From contig JANQJW010000078.1 in the NCBI GenBank assembly GCA_028281445.1, forward strand, positions 1 through 57,070: a DNA stretch of 57,070 nucleotides, written 5' to 3'. Made by a program: the position numbers and the translations under genes. Below, in pieces: positions 56,688-57,070 of the stretch. The stretch is from Planctomycetota bacterium (GTDB lineage Bacteria > Planctomycetota > PLA2 > JAEUHO01). The notes beneath the pieces are model-generated. The model saw only the letters and a list, made by a program, of their open reading frames with translations, was not told where the DNA came from and did no database searches. Numbering within the stretch: position 1 is the first letter of the stretch; every line of letters begins with the position of its first letter.

Positions 56688-57070
56688 ATGACGGCACGCA
56701 ACGCGCTCGGGCTTGGTTGTGGACGCCGCGGCCACGGCGTGGGGCGCGGCGATCGGGAGCCGTTCGCGTTCCCGGGCACGGAGCGCCAGTACGCACCTGA
56801 TCGCACGGTCGACATCGTTCACTCGCGCATCGAGGTTGCCCTGGACCCCGCGGTAACGGCGATCACGGGCACGGTCACCCACACCCTGCGGGGGCTCGCC
56901 GATGGCACGACGACGGTTGGGCTCCACGCCCACGAGCTGACCATCGACGCCGTCGAGTCCGCCGACGGCGCAGCCCTGGATTACCGGCACAGCGGACACG
57001 ACCTGACGATCGAACTGCCGTCCGCGCTGGCGCACGGCGCGGAAACCAGCGTGGCTGTGTGCTACCACGG
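56688..57070 (+). CDS. M1 family aminopeptidase, N-terminal part (cut by window edge)
   Basis: 127 codons visible. The peptide YAPDRTVDIVHSRIEVALD and the following beta-strand pattern (ITGTVTHTLRGL, HELTIDAVESADGAAL) are the N-terminal saddle domain of M1 zinc aminopeptidases. The HExxH motif lies beyond the window. ATG 56688 has an excellent AGGAGG four bases away, overlapping the end of the ZIP gene, so the two are probably one operon; metal import next to a zinc peptidase is notable but not proof of a link. Confidence 0.75.
   Translation, partial: MTARNALGLGCGRRGHGVGRGDREPFAFPGTERQYAPDRTVDIVHSRIEVALDPAVTAITGTVTHTLRGLADGTTTVGLHAHELTIDAVESADGAALDYRHSGHDLTIELPSALAHGAETSVAVCYH

Overview
The window is a GC-rich, densely coded chromosomal segment of a bacterium that most resembles a member of the Planctomycetota or a close relative. 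That placement is an inference. It rests on a DUF1571 protein, two tandem DUF1573 proteins, several secreted HEAT-repeat and von Willebrand A proteins, a class II ribonucleotide reductase and weak use of Shine-Dalgarno signals. No rRNA, tRNA, CRISPR array, insertion sequence or prophage was seen. I annotate 45 coding regions, two of them cut by the window ends, and only two gene-free stretches near or above 300 bp (187-476 and 39980-41027).

Layout. 1-5142 (minus): the start of an unknown gene, an inverted tandem-repeat spacer, a Tex-like RNA-binding protein with an RGG tail, a TIM-barrel sugar isomerase-like protein and an RGG-headed membrane protein. 5221-7184 (plus): rsmB and a small methyltransferase. 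7108-10867 (minus): a tightly overlapping prepilin-type cluster ending in a HEAT protein. 11007-14229 (minus): a secreted HEAT/vWA protein and a CBM9-like/cyclophilin fusion. 14295-23123 (plus): a SufS-like desulfurase, a NifU-like scaffold, cysS, two secreted alpha/beta hydrolases, a vWA/HEAT protein and an HslV-like Ntn hydrolase. 23220-27792 (minus): DUF1571, STAS, an inositol-phosphatase family protein, an APH/AAA kinase and a stand-alone coaB. 27908-33407 (plus): a GntR/YtrA regulator with its ABC exporter, then a fused CrtC/AttH-like and prenyl-diphosphate-synthase protein. 33546-38136 (minus): aguA, aguB, a membrane protein and two DUF1573 proteins. 38175-39979: an epimerase facing a GAF-type methionine-sulfoxide reductase and a small bacterial histone-fold protein. 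41028-49526 (plus): nrdJ, an MGDG-synthase-type glycosyltransferase, a TPR ATPase with a degenerate P-loop and a DUF3187 outer-membrane protein. 49742-57070: a lipoprotein (minus), then EboE, MoaB/MogA, IcmF, a ZIP transporter and the start of an M1 peptidase (plus).

How genes work together. Clear functional pairs are aguA/aguB (agmatine to putrescine), the SufS-like/NifU-like pair beside cysS (cysteine use), GntR/ATPase/permease, and the prepilin set. IcmF and NrdJ both need adenosylcobalamin.

Main points for a second look: the CrtC-like/GGPP-synthase fusion (31257-33407); the bacterial histone with a basic tail (39752-39979) beside a 1-kb hairpin-rich spacer; a recurrent TANNNT box 6-8 nt before start codons that lack a Shine-Dalgarno sequence, which suggests leaderless mRNAs; and a family of palindromes with an invariant CTTGT loop at convergent gene ends, some of which supply the stop codon.
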